Part shown: positions 42,911-53,600 of the stretch, piece by piece
Layout: each line of letters opens with the position of its first letter
Position numbering within the stretch: the stretch's first letter is position 1
Assembly: GCA_947184155.2 (NCBI GenBank)
Contig: CAMXCT020000252.1
Span: 133,312 to 197,311, forward strand
Reading direction: 5' to 3'
DNA length: 64,000 nucleotides
From: Cladocopium goreaui
Taxonomy: Eukaryota; Sar; Dinophyceae; Suessiales; Symbiodiniaceae
Notes under the pieces: model-generated
Told to the model about the DNA's origin: nothing
Database searches by the model: none
What the model saw: the letters and a program-made list of their open reading frames with translations, nothing else
Program-made: the position numbers and the translations under genes

Positions 42911-43294
42911 CTATGGTGAGGGTGGGAAGCAGTTCTCTCTCACATCATGCAGTTCTTCGTCTACACTTGAACTGATCTCAATGCCATCGGGATACACCAC
43001 TGGGACCAACAGCTCGGTCTGAGCATATTCCATTTCACGTACGATGCGAGCTTTGTAGTCAGCTATCATGTGAAGTAAAGTGACTTGCGCTTGAATGCTC
43101 TCATCAAGCGTTTCTGGCATTGGTATGTCGACCCAGAGTACTTCTCTGGCCTGTTGCTTCGCCTTGAGCAAATGGTAGTGGGCGGACTGCAAATTATCCA
43201 GTAAGGTACAGCAAGCCGTATACTTGTTGATGACTCGTTTGATGTGTAAAAGTCGCTCGTCACAGCTTGATGCATCCGATGTTGCGCACGCCAT
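42911..43294 (-). CDS. 127-aa helical protein of unknown function
   Basis: ATG at 43294, 125 bases after a leader hairpin; the frame is open further upstream but without a better start. Helix-rich, coiled-coil-like N-terminal two-thirds (HIKRVINKYTACCTLLDNL, YHLLKAKQQAREVL) and an acidic C-terminus (SSSVDEELHDVRE). No family recognised, no membrane segment. Similar in size and style to the next gene upstream (43952-44332). Confidence 0.5.
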   Translation of the reverse strand: MACATSDASSCDERLLHIKRVINKYTACCTLLDNLQSAHYHLLKAKQQAREVLWVDIPMPETLDESIQAQVTLLHMIADYKARIVREMEYAQTELLVPVVYPDGIEISSSVDEELHDVRENCFPPSP

Positions 43295-43418
43295 GGCAGG
43301 TAACCCGACAACTAATCTGGTAGATCTCTTTCGACTCCAACAAACTCGCACAACTTATGTGGGGGAGAAGTGAAAGCTGATTGAACTCCGAGAACAAAAA
43401 AGACCATTACATGTTTGT

Positions 43419-43456
43419 GTGAGGGACCCCTGTCACGTCTTTGGACAGAAGTACCC
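43419..43456 (-). promoter_or_regulatory. Two-stem leader hairpin, copy 10
   Basis: Inner CTGTC/GACAG, outer AGGG/CCCT, loop ACGTCTTTG. Confidence 0.85.
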
Positions 43457-43951
43457 TGAGCTATCTTAGAAATGGAAAGCGATAAATACTTCTCAAGGTC
43501 CATTAAATAATTAGGGAGGAGACTACAGCACAAGGATGATTATGGGAGAGAGTAGCCAAGATCCATGTGGTACATGAAAATTTCACAAGCTTGGTCATTT
43601 GCCTCCTAATGCTGCTACTCCATGGGTACTGAAGAAAAGTAAAGTAAATGCATGGAGTCCTCAACGTCAGTACTACTAATCAAGTGCGACGTTGGAGTGT
43701 GACTCATGGACCTATGGAGAGCAAGCTTGAATACGACCAGGAGGCACGCTCAGACGAAAATGAAGGCAGAGAGATACGACAGGACGGAGAGTAAACAGAG
43801 TACCCTTCGAATCTCGCTACCCAGGATCGAAATCAAAAATGAGAGAAGTGGTACACAATTGGCAAGACACCTAGACAGTTGACCAGTCATTTTGCTCACT
43901 GCGCTACTGACTGTTGTATGGCACGAACACATTGTGCAGCAATAAGTCCGC
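43457..43951. other. Intergenic, no gene seen
   Basis: About 500 bases. The 69-codon minus ORF at 43750-43959 has no supporting feature. Confidence 0.45.
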
Positions 43952-44332
43952 TCATTCATCCAACTTTCGCTTCATAGAGCTTTGACTCTGTTGCCTACCG
44001 TGCTTCTCTTGCCGACGATTTGCCTCCCATCGTTGAAAGATTTTTGCTCGATCGATGGCAGTCAAGGATTTCCGGCCAATCTGTTCTTCACAAGCTGCTT
44101 GTTTTGGGACTGCGTGATTCCTTTCCTCGTTTGCCAGGAATAATATAGCTTCATCCAACGCTCCTAATGCCAATCTCAGTTGATTGACAGCTTTCTCCGT
44201 GTCCATGCCGGCTAGGCTTACCTTGTCAGTTGCCTTAGCCAGGCAATTTCGCAGCTGAGTGACATGATGGGATAACGGGTTCACTGAGCATGGCAATGGT
44301 TTCTGTCTAGGTCTCTCGGTCTCCGTGCTCAT
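43952..44332 (-). CDS. 126-aa coiled-coil-like protein
   Basis: ATG at 44332. Central helix (VTQLRNCLAKATDKVSLAG, EKAVNQLRLALGALDEAIL) and a basic C-terminal tail (KIFQRWEANRRQEKHGRQQ...MKRKLDE). The heptad layout is reminiscent of the coiled coil in the 63519 gene (VHRLAQSIAQ...DDATKLLEKA), but the identity is low, so relationship is only a suggestion. No leader hairpin of the common family was found upstream. Function unknown. Confidence 0.5.
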   Translation of the reverse strand: MSTETERPRQKPLPCSVNPLSHHVTQLRNCLAKATDKVSLAGMDTEKAVNQLRLALGALDEAILFLANEERNHAVPKQAACEEQIGRKSLTAIDRAKIFQRWEANRRQEKHGRQQSQSSMKRKLDE

Positions 44333-44671
44333 TGGCGGAGATACGGAGTACAGAATTAGCTACCTGTGAGCAATAAAATGGCTCATAAGTTACAGCAATA
44401 TGCCTTGCCTTATGGCTGTTAGGCAGAGAAGGGTACTCCAGGAAAGGTGAAGGTTCTACAGCACTTGTCAAGTTCATTGGAACGAAGGGCTCTATACATC
44501 TGACAAAACAGAAACAAACTAGATAAATGAAGTAACGACAAACCGAGTGTGTGATCCATTTGACTAAAGTACACAGGACGGGTACTTAGGTCGCTCTACG
44601 TCGTTTGGCCATGCGTTCCGTAAAGATAGCGTAGCCCGATGTTGGTGCTTGTGTGTTCCATCGGATGGGTC

Positions 44672-47600
44672 TCATCCCGAAAGGCTCACTCTCGATGTTT
44701 CTTTTCCGTTCGATTCGTGGGAGGGGGGGGGTTTCGCGGCCACGTTGACATCATCAAGGGTTTGTATAAGGGCTTGAGCATCTGCGGCGAGTTCACGTAA
44801 ACTGAAAAGGGGGGGATCGCATGACTCTAGCTGTAACTGATGGAGCATTGCTCGCTCTGCTTCATAAATTAAGTGTGGAGAGATTTCTTTTGGGAGCCAG
44901 AGTCCGTCATGAAGCCAAATTGCTGATGTTACGTGACACCTTCTAGTTAGTTCCTTGTAGTAAGAGATCATAATGTGTTCTTCATACCATTCAAGAGTTC
45001 GAAAAGCAGCACCTCTGACATGATCAGAATATTGTGGCCTCCGTAAGGACAGGTGGTCGTTAACAAGCGCTTGTGTTGCTGATTCAATTTGAAAACTGAG
45101 ATGATATAATGCTGGAGGACAGGTGATATGGTGGTCCCTTTCTAGTTTGGCACACGCTTCTCTTGCCCCTGCGTTCATTACAATTAGCGGATGTCGCTTG
45201 ACAACAGCAAACCGCTGATTCAGCGGTACCAAACCTAGCAGATCAGTAAGTATCGCTCTCAGATCTACTATGTGCGGGAGGTGGCTGCTGCGAAGGAGGC
45301 GTCGCATGATTTCATAGAAAGCGCCGACCATGTCAACTTCCTGGTGCGTATTTCCAAATAGGAGTAATCTCACCTTTCGTGGCAGTCTTTGAGCACAGGG
45401 TCCCCTACCATACAGTCGGCCCAGACAGTCTGTTGCAGAAGCCGTATACTCTACTACTCGGGGCTTCGTGAGATTGACAGTGCCCGCTAAATAGGCCTCC
45501 ACCTCTTTGAGATATTGCTGGTTTGCAGTTTGCACCATAAATTTATTTACCAATTCCATGCTTATATTCGGGACTTCGGTAAGTAATAGGATCGTAACAC
45601 CTAACGGCCTCTCTTCCAGTACAATGGCTCCAGATCGCATAGCCAGCTGAAAGGGCGCTTCAACCACGATTTCAGTAGGCTCGCTTACATGAGCTGGTAA
45701 GGCCTGTGCCGCTCGGCTAGCTACTCCAGCAAGATAATCTGCGAGTATATTGGCTTCTCTTGGGCGGTATACCCATTTTCCATGGTCAAAAAACCTAGAT
45801 TGTTTCCGGCGGATTTGCTGTATAATAGGCTGTAGGTCTATCCTACGAAAACGTCCTGCGAAGGCTAGGTGCTTAATGATGGGGAGGATATCGCCTTGTA
45901 GATAGGCCTGGTCAACTGCGTAGCTTCTGTGTACCATTTCTTCACACAACAGGTCTGTTGCGAGGTTAGCTGACACTGCCTCAGCAAAAATGTTGTCTGG
46001 GCAGCTAGGTAGTGCAACAGCCCTCCACTTGAGCAACGTTAGTCCTTCTCGCTGTAGTTCTAGGAGAGCAGCGCCCGCTCCACCTGTTCCCTTGTCAGCA
46101 TGACAGGACCCGTCAAATTGTACTAGCAGCGTAGTTTTGTCAGAATGAAGATAGCTGCTGAGCATTTCATTGGTGCCTATAGGCTGCAATGCTGTGAGAC
46201 GGCAATGATAGTCACCGCACTCACACTGAAAAGTGGAGAGCGAGACATTAGGGGAGATTCCTGTTCCAAACTGGATAGTTTGCTGAATTAATTGTAGCGG
46301 CTCAGAGCCTAACGGGACAACAGCAATTATTTGATTGGTGTCTACTGTTTCACGCGTGATGCATACCCGAGCTGGAGCAAGGGCACACGAGATGTGGAGT
46401 GGGGGTTTGTCACAGCACGAGAGTAGCGAATCATCGACAGAACAGTGGGCGGAAACTAACTGTGTCCTTACATGCTGCATACGAAGGTCCAGGGGTAGCT
46501 CTGTTTGTACTCTTTGTACGAGGTTATGTATCCAGGTGTCCATGGGGATAGGGGGAGCAGAGACTTGATGTTTCATTGCGCCTGATTCCCGTAGTAGCAA
46601 CCTGAATTGATGAACTACTCGCGAGGCTATTGCTAAGTGCTTAACGCCCTTCCTTGACCCTTCGGCCAGCGACAGTATTGAATCATCTCCTGTCAGGCTT
46701 CGTAGTGCACTGATAGGTACGACACACCACCTCACCCAATGTCCTACCGTATTGTCTCCCTTTGCACAAGCAATGCACTTTTCCCAGTCTTCACTTGCTG
46801 CCAATTCTTCTTGCATAGGGAGTTCTCTGCATGAAGTCTCCAGCAGTCTGACAAGGGAGTCTGTCGTAAAGGCCGTCAGCTGTTTAGTTACTATGCATGT
46901 TTCACAAATTGCGATTTGATAGCCGCCGAGTGGATACGCACGGCCAAAGTTAGCACATAGAGCACATTTTTTTTGCCGGCTTTGGCCACGTCGTGCTAAC
47001 CACTCATCATCATCCTCATTGACTGCCCAGCGTAGCAGAGTGAACCTAGTAATACTAGGAATCCATCGCTTGTTGGCCTCGCAAGCATGACTGAGCCATG
47101 CCCAGCTGATTCCTCCCGTCCATCCTGCTGTTAGCACCTTATTACGAAGATAGTGAGATGCAAGTTGCATCATGTGATGGAGCACACATTTTTTGACTGC
47201 GTTGATTCGTTGTTTGATTGTACCACTTCCTGACACTGCTCTTGTTAGGACACCTTCCCCAACAACTCGTGCCCACGCTTGCCAAAGTATCCTAACTTCG
47301 TGTGTTTGTCTGTTCACTGCCGGTGGAGTTTCAACATATAGTTCATGAACCTCTCCTCCTTTTCGCAGAAATAGCCCTAATGCAGAAACAAGGATGCTTA
47401 CACCCGGGTCAAGTAGTGGTGCAATTTTACACAGTCGGAACACAAATGCAAGGAGGTCATGCCTAATCCAACTACGTCCTAGTAAGAGTTCCGTTGCTGC
47501 CGCGCGCAGCATTTGAAGATCTTCCGTGGCAGCACCAAAATAGGATGTGGTATAGAGTACCACACTTTGTGCAAACGTATTGAAAGCAATGCTCTTAGAG

Positions 47601-50509
47601 ACAACCGACAGGACTGGTTGCCGAAACAGCCTGAGCCGATGTATAAACTTCTCGGCAGCTTTAGGATTAATTTGTTTAAGGGTAGTAGGATGTGTAGTAA
47701 CTGTCCATAAGTTACGATTAGACAATTGGGCACGCCCCAGTAGCAATAGCCCGAGTGAGGTCGCAACACCTTGGATGCAGTGTGCCCCGAAACCTGACTG
47801 ATCTAACTGCCGGAGCACCCAGCTTGGAAGCGGGCTGTTGATTACCAAAGCTGTTTTGCACCTGCAGCTACATTCCAACGCCAACAATGAGCATATAGGT
47901 GTATAATCAGTTCCGTTGAGGATACCACAGGCTTCTCTGGGGGTCAACCCAATACACTTGTCGGCTCGTGCAAGAATGAGTGTCTTTTGGGAAAGGATAG
48001 CTGATAAGATCGCTGCTCGTGCGGTGGGGTATTGTTTCTGTCGAAGAATAACTTCACTTTCAATTCGCCCAGGCAGGGATTGGACTGAGAAGGGGAGACA
48101 GTCAGAGCTGATAGCTTGCCAACAGGCATGCTGGTCAATTTGAAAACCTGCCGACCAGCAACATTGATAGCATTTATGGACTCTACTTACCCAAGTAATG
48201 TCATGTCCTGGTCCTGCAATCGTATTGTCGTCAATATATCCCTGGACACTCATGACCCGGGGGATACGATTCATATAGTGATATATCGGGTCCATTGCCA
48301 AGCAGAATAGGAAAACTGAGAAAGACCTTCCCATGTCAACTCCCACATGCACCGCCCTAGGCGGCAGAAGTCTGCCTTGAACTTTATGGCGAATGAGCCT
48401 TCCAAATAGAATGTATTTGGCATAATTACATACCCATGTCGGTGCTTTACGCATTCGCAGGATATGTAGAATCCAATAGGGATTAACCCGCTCAAAGGCT
48501 TTTGATAGATCAACTAGTAGCGCGGCCACGGGAGTATTGCTATCCAGTAAAGCTTGTATGGCATGGACAGCGTGCTGTGGTTCTTTAAAGCAATTCATGA
48601 CTACTTGCGAGGGATGCATATATGAGCAAGTTGCTTTCATGACTACAGCAGCTATGGTGCCATCCACAAGCCTATCACAGGTATTGGGCATTCCTAAAGG
48701 CCTAAAGTAGTCAGCAGTCGGACCTACTTTGGCCTTGGGTATCCAAACACCAACTTGTACAGGTGCAGCTCGTAGGCCTGCTAGCATTTTCATCATTAGC
48801 TGATCTAAAACTGGGTAGCTGTCTTCAGGGGAGAGTCTCCATGCAGAGTAGGGGATTCCATCAGGGCCAGGGGCTGAATCTTTGGTGCCAAGGAGTGTGT
48901 GGAGAAAATCCTGTTTCTGGGGGAGTTCAATGCTGGGCCAGGGCGATGCAGTCTGGTACTCCCGCAAAATGGGTTCCCATTCTTGAAGAGAGTCTTGAGG
49001 CTTAGCAAACCAAAAGTTCCGCGTGTCCAACATGGCTTCGTCCAGCATCTGGGAGGTGGTGCACTGTTCACCCTGCTGATTGAGGATCGGCCCATTATAG
49101 ATGACGCCCTTGGGGCAGATGGATCGTAACCGGTTCCAAAAGGTAATGTTATTGCCGATACCTCTGGCTTGTTGATTTACCTGCTCAAGAGCTGGATATT
49201 GCCGAGTCATAGTGATCTGGTCGAGAAAATCAAAAATCTGTTTCAATAGATCACTTCGAATTGTTACTTTTCCTGGATATAGCTCACTAGCCCCGTTAGA
49301 AGTAAATATATGGTAAGTGGCAGTCTGAAGTGCATGATATTGTTTTGCAGGTACGTGTAACACCTCAGCTCGAATTTTAAGGAATTTCCGCAGGAGTTCA
49401 TGCTCGGGAATCCGAGGGTGATTCGACGGAATAGGTTGTTGTCTCCACCAAGACCAAAGGGTGGCCACAAACTCAACTTCATCTGTTTGGGGTAGTCTTT
49501 GGATCCTTCTTATCAGCTCTTGTAGATCATTAGGAACCGTATAGGGGTTAGCCTCGTTCTTTCCTGGGCAAAACACGTCAGTGGGGATGGTTTGATGGAC
49601 TGGGTCTTTCATATCACTTTTTACTCTTGGTCGAACTACAAAGGTCGCAGTGAGTTGGTAATGTCCACTTAGGTGATGTCGCCGGTTGGCTGCTACAATC
49701 ACATCTATTTGGGCTGCAGCGATATAATCAGTAGGACACAATATTCTGTCGAGTGCTGAACTTCCAGTCGGGCTTTCGAAAGTATGGAGTTGTGGATGCG
49801 TGTCGAGAACTTGCGCGTGGACTAATAATTCATTCCAAAGGTCCGGGCAACTGGTATCTACCTGGTTAAAGTCTCCTCCCATATAGAGGGGAAAGTCTAC
49901 TTTACTGGTCTTGACCCAGGCGATGAGATCTTTCAGTTCAGCGACCTTAGTTTGTGGATGTAGATACACTGACAAAAGTCCGATAGTAGAGTATCTGTCT
50001 TGGATTACTGCGAGGACAATGCGACCTGGGATGACAACTTCTGTTCGGTCAAGTTTCCATCCTGGCGGAATTAGGGCTGCCGCACCACCAGACACTCCAC
50101 CTCTTTCTGTTAACAGTCCTTGGGTGTGTGCTACTTGAATGCCTGGTATGTTATGGTGCAAGACCTGATGGGTTTCAGCATGCCATCTGGTTTCTTGTAG
50201 TAAAACCGGGCCTGTCCGTAGAAGTCGTTTAATTAGTCGCATTTTGGCATCGCCTACCCTAGTTGCAAGTGTCCACCCTGATACATTCCACACATGTAAT
50301 CGTTTAAGCCTGAATGGAAGATCTTGCCTGATAGCTTTTCGGTATTCGAGAATGCCTCTTCCTATTTCTTCTACTGCAAGAGAAGGTAATGTTCGAGAGT
50401 CACACATAAGTTGCTGATAGAAATCATCAACACTCTGATGGAAAAGTGCAGCAACATGTTGCAAGGTTAGCTTCCACCATGGTGTTCGGACATGGAGTAT
50501 ATTGGGCAT
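44672..50509 (-). CDS. LINE-type endonuclease, reverse transcriptase and RNase H protein
   Basis: 1,945 uninterrupted codons from ATG 50509. APE-type endonuclease: LQETRW, GGDFNQV (about residue 210), SALDRIL and SGHYQL in place of the usual SDH. RT: SAPGPDGIPYSAW, LLVDLSKAFERV (about 664), GVDMGRSFSVFLF and GYIDDNTI (about 757), so YIDD holds the catalytic aspartates. A zinc-binding-like CALC...CETC lies near 1180. A stretch around 1360-1455 (VCITRETVDTNQIIAVVPLG; CHCRLTALQPIG-like text) has a faint SET-domain look. RNase H starts near 1461 with VQFDGSCHADKGTGGAG and ends with ILADYLAG. The long tail after it is unrecognised. The protein would nick target DNA and copy its own RNA. Intact length suggests a recent copy. 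Confidence 0.85.
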   Translation of the reverse strand: MPNILHVRTPWWKLTLQHVAALFHQSVDDFYQQLMCDSRTLPSLAVEEIGRGILEYRKAIRQDLPFRLKRLHVWNVSGWTLATRVGDAKMRLIKRLLRTGPVLLQETRWHAETHQVLHHNIPGIQVAHTQGLLTERGGVSGGAAALIPPGWKLDRTEVVIPGRIVLAVIQDRYSTIGLLSVYLHPQTKVAELKDLIAWVKTSKVDFPLYMGGDFNQVDTSCPDLWNELLVHAQVLDTHPQLHTFESPTGSSALDRILCPTDYIAAAQIDVIVAANRRHHLSGHYQLTATFVVRPRVKSDMKDPVHQTIPTDVFCPGKNEANPYTVPNDLQELIRRIQRLPQTDEVEFVATLWSWWRQQPIPSNHPRIPEHELLRKFLKIRAEVLHVPAKQYHALQTATYHIFTSNGASELYPGKVTIRSDLLKQIFDFLDQITMTRQYPALEQVNQQARGIGNNITFWNRLRSICPKGVIYNGPILNQQGEQCTTSQMLDEAMLDTRNFWFAKPQDSLQEWEPILREYQTASPWPSIELPQKQDFLHTLLGTKDSAPGPDGIPYSAWRLSPEDSYPVLDQLMMKMLAGLRAAPVQVGVWIPKAKVGPTADYFRPLGMPNTCDRLVDGTIAAVVMKATCSYMHPSQVVMNCFKEPQHAVHAIQALLDSNTPVAALLVDLSKAFERVNPYWILHILRMRKAPTWVCNYAKYILFGRLIRHKVQGRLLPPRAVHVGVDMGRSFSVFLFCLAMDPIYHYMNRIPRVMSVQGYIDDNTIAGPGHDITWVSRVHKCYQCCWSAGFQIDQHACWQAISSDCLPFSVQSLPGRIESEVILRQKQYPTARAAILSAILSQKTLILARADKCIGLTPREACGILNGTDYTPICSLLALECSCRCKTALVINSPLPSWVLRQLDQSGFGAHCIQGVATSLGLLLLGRAQLSNRNLWTVTTHPTTLKQINPKAAEKFIHRLRLFRQPVLSVVSKSIAFNTFAQSVVLYTTSYFGAATEDLQMLRAAATELLLGRSWIRHDLLAFVFRLCKIAPLLDPGVSILVSALGLFLRKGGEVHELYVETPPAVNRQTHEVRILWQAWARVVGEGVLTRAVSGSGTIKQRINAVKKCVLHHMMQLASHYLRNKVLTAGWTGGISWAWLSHACEANKRWIPSITRFTLLRWAVNEDDDEWLARRGQSRQKKCALCANFGRAYPLGGYQIAICETCIVTKQLTAFTTDSLVRLLETSCRELPMQEELAASEDWEKCIACAKGDNTVGHWVRWCVVPISALRSLTGDDSILSLAEGSRKGVKHLAIASRVVHQFRLLLRESGAMKHQVSAPPIPMDTWIHNLVQRVQTELPLDLRMQHVRTQLVSAHCSVDDSLLSCCDKPPLHISCALAPARVCITRETVDTNQIIAVVPLGSEPLQLIQQTIQFGTGISPNVSLSTFQCECGDYHCRLTALQPIGTNEMLSSYLHSDKTTLLVQFDGSCHADKGTGGAGAALLELQREGLTLLKWRAVALPSCPDNIFAEAVSANLATDLLCEEMVHRSYAVDQAYLQGDILPIIKHLAFAGRFRRIDLQPIIQQIRRKQSRFFDHGKWVYRPREANILADYLAGVASRAAQALPAHVSEPTEIVVEAPFQLAMRSGAIVLEERPLGVTILLLTEVPNISMELVNKFMVQTANQQYLKEVEAYLAGTVNLTKPRVVEYTASATDCLGRLYGRGPCAQRLPRKVRLLLFGNTHQEVDMVGAFYEIMRRLLRSSHLPHIVDLRAILTDLLGLVPLNQRFAVVKRHPLIVMNAGAREACAKLERDHHITCPPALYHLSFQIESATQALVNDHLSLRRPQYSDHVRGAAFRTLEWYEEHIMISYYKELTRRCHVTSAIWLHDGLWLPKEISPHLIYEAERAMLHQLQLESCDPPLFSLRELAADAQALIQTLDDVNVAAKPPPSHESNGKETSRVSLSG

Positions 50510-50667
50510 ATTGATAGGTCACGTATCTTTGATAAGTATGGCGGACATTGAGTTCCTGTTTCAAATAGGTAAGTCGTTTTGACACATCGCGTGAGCATCT
50601 TGAGCAAAGTACGGAGCAGAGGAGCAGGCAGGTTCCGCAGAATCATCATCATTCCGAGTAGAAAAAA

Positions 50668-53600
50668 TTAATTGACTCCCTCCGTTGGGGCTTCTCCCAG
50701 TGCGAAGAGCAGCCTGCTCCACTCCTCCGTACTTGCAAAAATAAGATATTCTCCCGATGGGTCCAGTGTATGCGATTGTATGAGCTGAGTTCCAATTTGC
50801 CTGGGCATTCGTCGCATGGACGATGACTGCGTATACCACATTGGTGACCATACTACAGGAGTGGCAACTTTGTATGCAACAAAGGACTTAGAGTCTGAAA
50901 GAGCTTGAACTTGGTGATTGTCAACCACATGTATGGCGATCCATTGTGGAATGGCACCACTAACATCTCGTGCTAATACACCTATAATACTTAAGCCTCC
51001 TGTGCCATCCAGACCACCGAGGAGATGGATGACAGTGCTAGCTGTCGAGGCGTTGTGCATAAAACACTGTGGGGCACCAAGTGTGTGCAGGTAACACAAG
51101 GCACAGAAAGGGCACTGTAACGCCGCAAATTCACTAAGATGTATATAGTGTTGCCCGTTATCAATGCGAGCAGTTATCGGGTAGGTCGCAAATGTATGAT
51201 AAGAAACTTGCACCACATCAGCAAAAATCTTTGGCATACTGGCATGAATGAGAAGGTCTTTACTTTGTCGATAGTCAAATGCGACAGTTCCAAAGCGAAA
51301 CGGTTGGTCAGGCTCATGAGAAAGCAACAGGAATAGCAAGCAAGGTCGTTGTACCCCAACATAGATAAGGGTAGGTTGCATTATTTTTGGTGCCCAAATG
51401 ATAAAACCGTAGGGAAATTGGTGCTTTACACTGAGCGTTGCAATCTGGAAAACGACAAATAATTGTTTGATAGCAGTAAGTTGTTCAGCACCAGTATATT
51501 CTTTCAACAGTTCAATATGCTTTGCTTTGATCTCGTGAGCTTCGGAATGAAATCCAAGACCATTTTTAACAGCCAAGTACAGCATGTGCGCTGATAGGGT
51601 AACATTTTCATATGTGTTGGAGGACTCTAGCACCCAATCAATCCGAGTTTGGGTCATAATACTGCTCAACTCTTTATCCCCGAAGGGGGGTTTATCCTCA
51701 CTGTGAGCTCCATGATACTTAGGTGGGTTGGATCCTTGTAGAAAGGCAAAGACTGTCGGCTGGTGTACTGCTGGGGGGCAAACTGATTCGACGTTATCAT
51801 TAAAGGAGTAGTGCCGCCATCTTGCTTCAAAATCCACTTTATCATCTCTGAGTTGAACTCCTCGAGCGGCTGCTTGTTCTAGAACCAACTTCAGCAAGTC
51901 TTGGTATTTGGAATAAACTTCTTGGATGCTAGGCAGATCCTTGTGGTACGGCTGCGCATCATTGTTTCCCTCAACCCACTGTTGTAATTGATCATCGGTG
52001 CCGAGGGCCGCACTGATGAGGGATGGATGAAAANNNNNNNNNNNNNNNNNNNNNNNNNNNNNNNNNNNNNNNNNNNNNNNNNNNNNNNNNNNNNNNNNNN
52101 NNNNNNNNNNNNNNNNNNNNNNNNNNNNNNNNNTTCTTCTTGTTCGACTTGGTTTTAGCATTGTGCTTGCATGAAGGGTGAGAAAGCTGCGAGTTTCGTG
52201 TTCTTTTCTGCTTGCGAGGAGATTTGAGAAAGCCTTTGACAACCTTTAATTGTCTTCTGCGATATTGCGCAACTTCTCCACCTCCTGCTGCTTCAGAAAG
52301 TTGTTTTGTCATTAAAATTGCTTTGGGCGATTTGACTGGCAATATGACCAGCCCACTGATGAGGAGCTTCCCGCTGACGTGCTTGTAGTCCGCAGCTCGT
52401 ATGCCATTGTTATGGTCGTAAATACTTATCATTCCAGGCTGGCTAGTATGCAGGACTATGAGCTGGCTGTCATGGTCAAGCCTAGTGGTGGCTATGAGAC
52501 ACTGGATTTCATACTCCCTTTCTTGGAACATAAATTTGTGCCCGAGTGGGAGTCGTTCTTCCTCAAGCTTCGGATAAGAGCATCCTGGAGGTACTTTGAT
52601 TCGAACAATGATCAAAGGGCCGAATTTACCGCACTTCCACTTGGCTTGGGCAGTGTCTAGACATGAACAAGCTTGACACTCTGTCAATTCGTCAGCATTC
52701 CAGATTGGAGCTAACAAGTCACAAAGTTCATCTATGCCTGTATTAGGCTTGATTGTCGCAGTGAAGGTGTCAATTGGTAGTGTGCTAGACCGTAAACACG
52801 CCTGACATTGCAGCACAAATCTTGAGAAGAGGAAGCTACGAGTACTCTGACTATAAGGTTAGCGCATATAATTGAATATAGTTCATACACAGCGTCATTT
52901 TGGGTAGTGCCGTTGGGGGGAATGGTGCTAAGCGTTGCTAGGGAAAGGCAGGCGTCGAAACATGTAAAGGGAAAGACAGTGGGCACTTGATGAACCCAGC
53001 TCCACCCTACACCTACTGCTGCAAGGGCTGCTTGTCGAACATGTATACTAACATGTGTTGGGATCCAAGGCCCTCTTGATAGGAGGTACAATGCAGTATT
53101 CATGCTAGACATGTGACTACAGTGGATCGCAATGTCTTGGGCTTTGTTAGCTAAGGCAGCAATAACGGTAGCATCAAGGGTCGGGAACCATTTTCGGCTA
53201 GATTCAGCAAAAGGAGAGAGAGAGGCAAACCGAAATTGTTGGGACTGACTTTGAGTCTCACGTTCAAAGGATGGCTGGGTGAGGTCAATTTGCTCAGTAT
53301 GGTCATCTTCCCCAGTGATATCAATGCACACACGCGTTTTGTCGTTAGCCGGGAGAACAGAGCTTCGTTGAAGGGCAGCCTGGATGAGGGGCACAGCATC
53401 TCCTTGATGTGAGGAAGAAGCCTGGGACGGCTTGGTCTTTGTGGGGGTTGCAATGCCAGGGGGGTCTTTACCAACTTCTACGACAACAGCGTCATCAGGC
53501 AACAATGACTGTTCTTCTGGTACAGTAACATTTCCTATAGGGGCCTCAGAGGCAGCATCTGGAGGCTGGGACTGACTTGGAAGTGTATGTACAATGGGGT

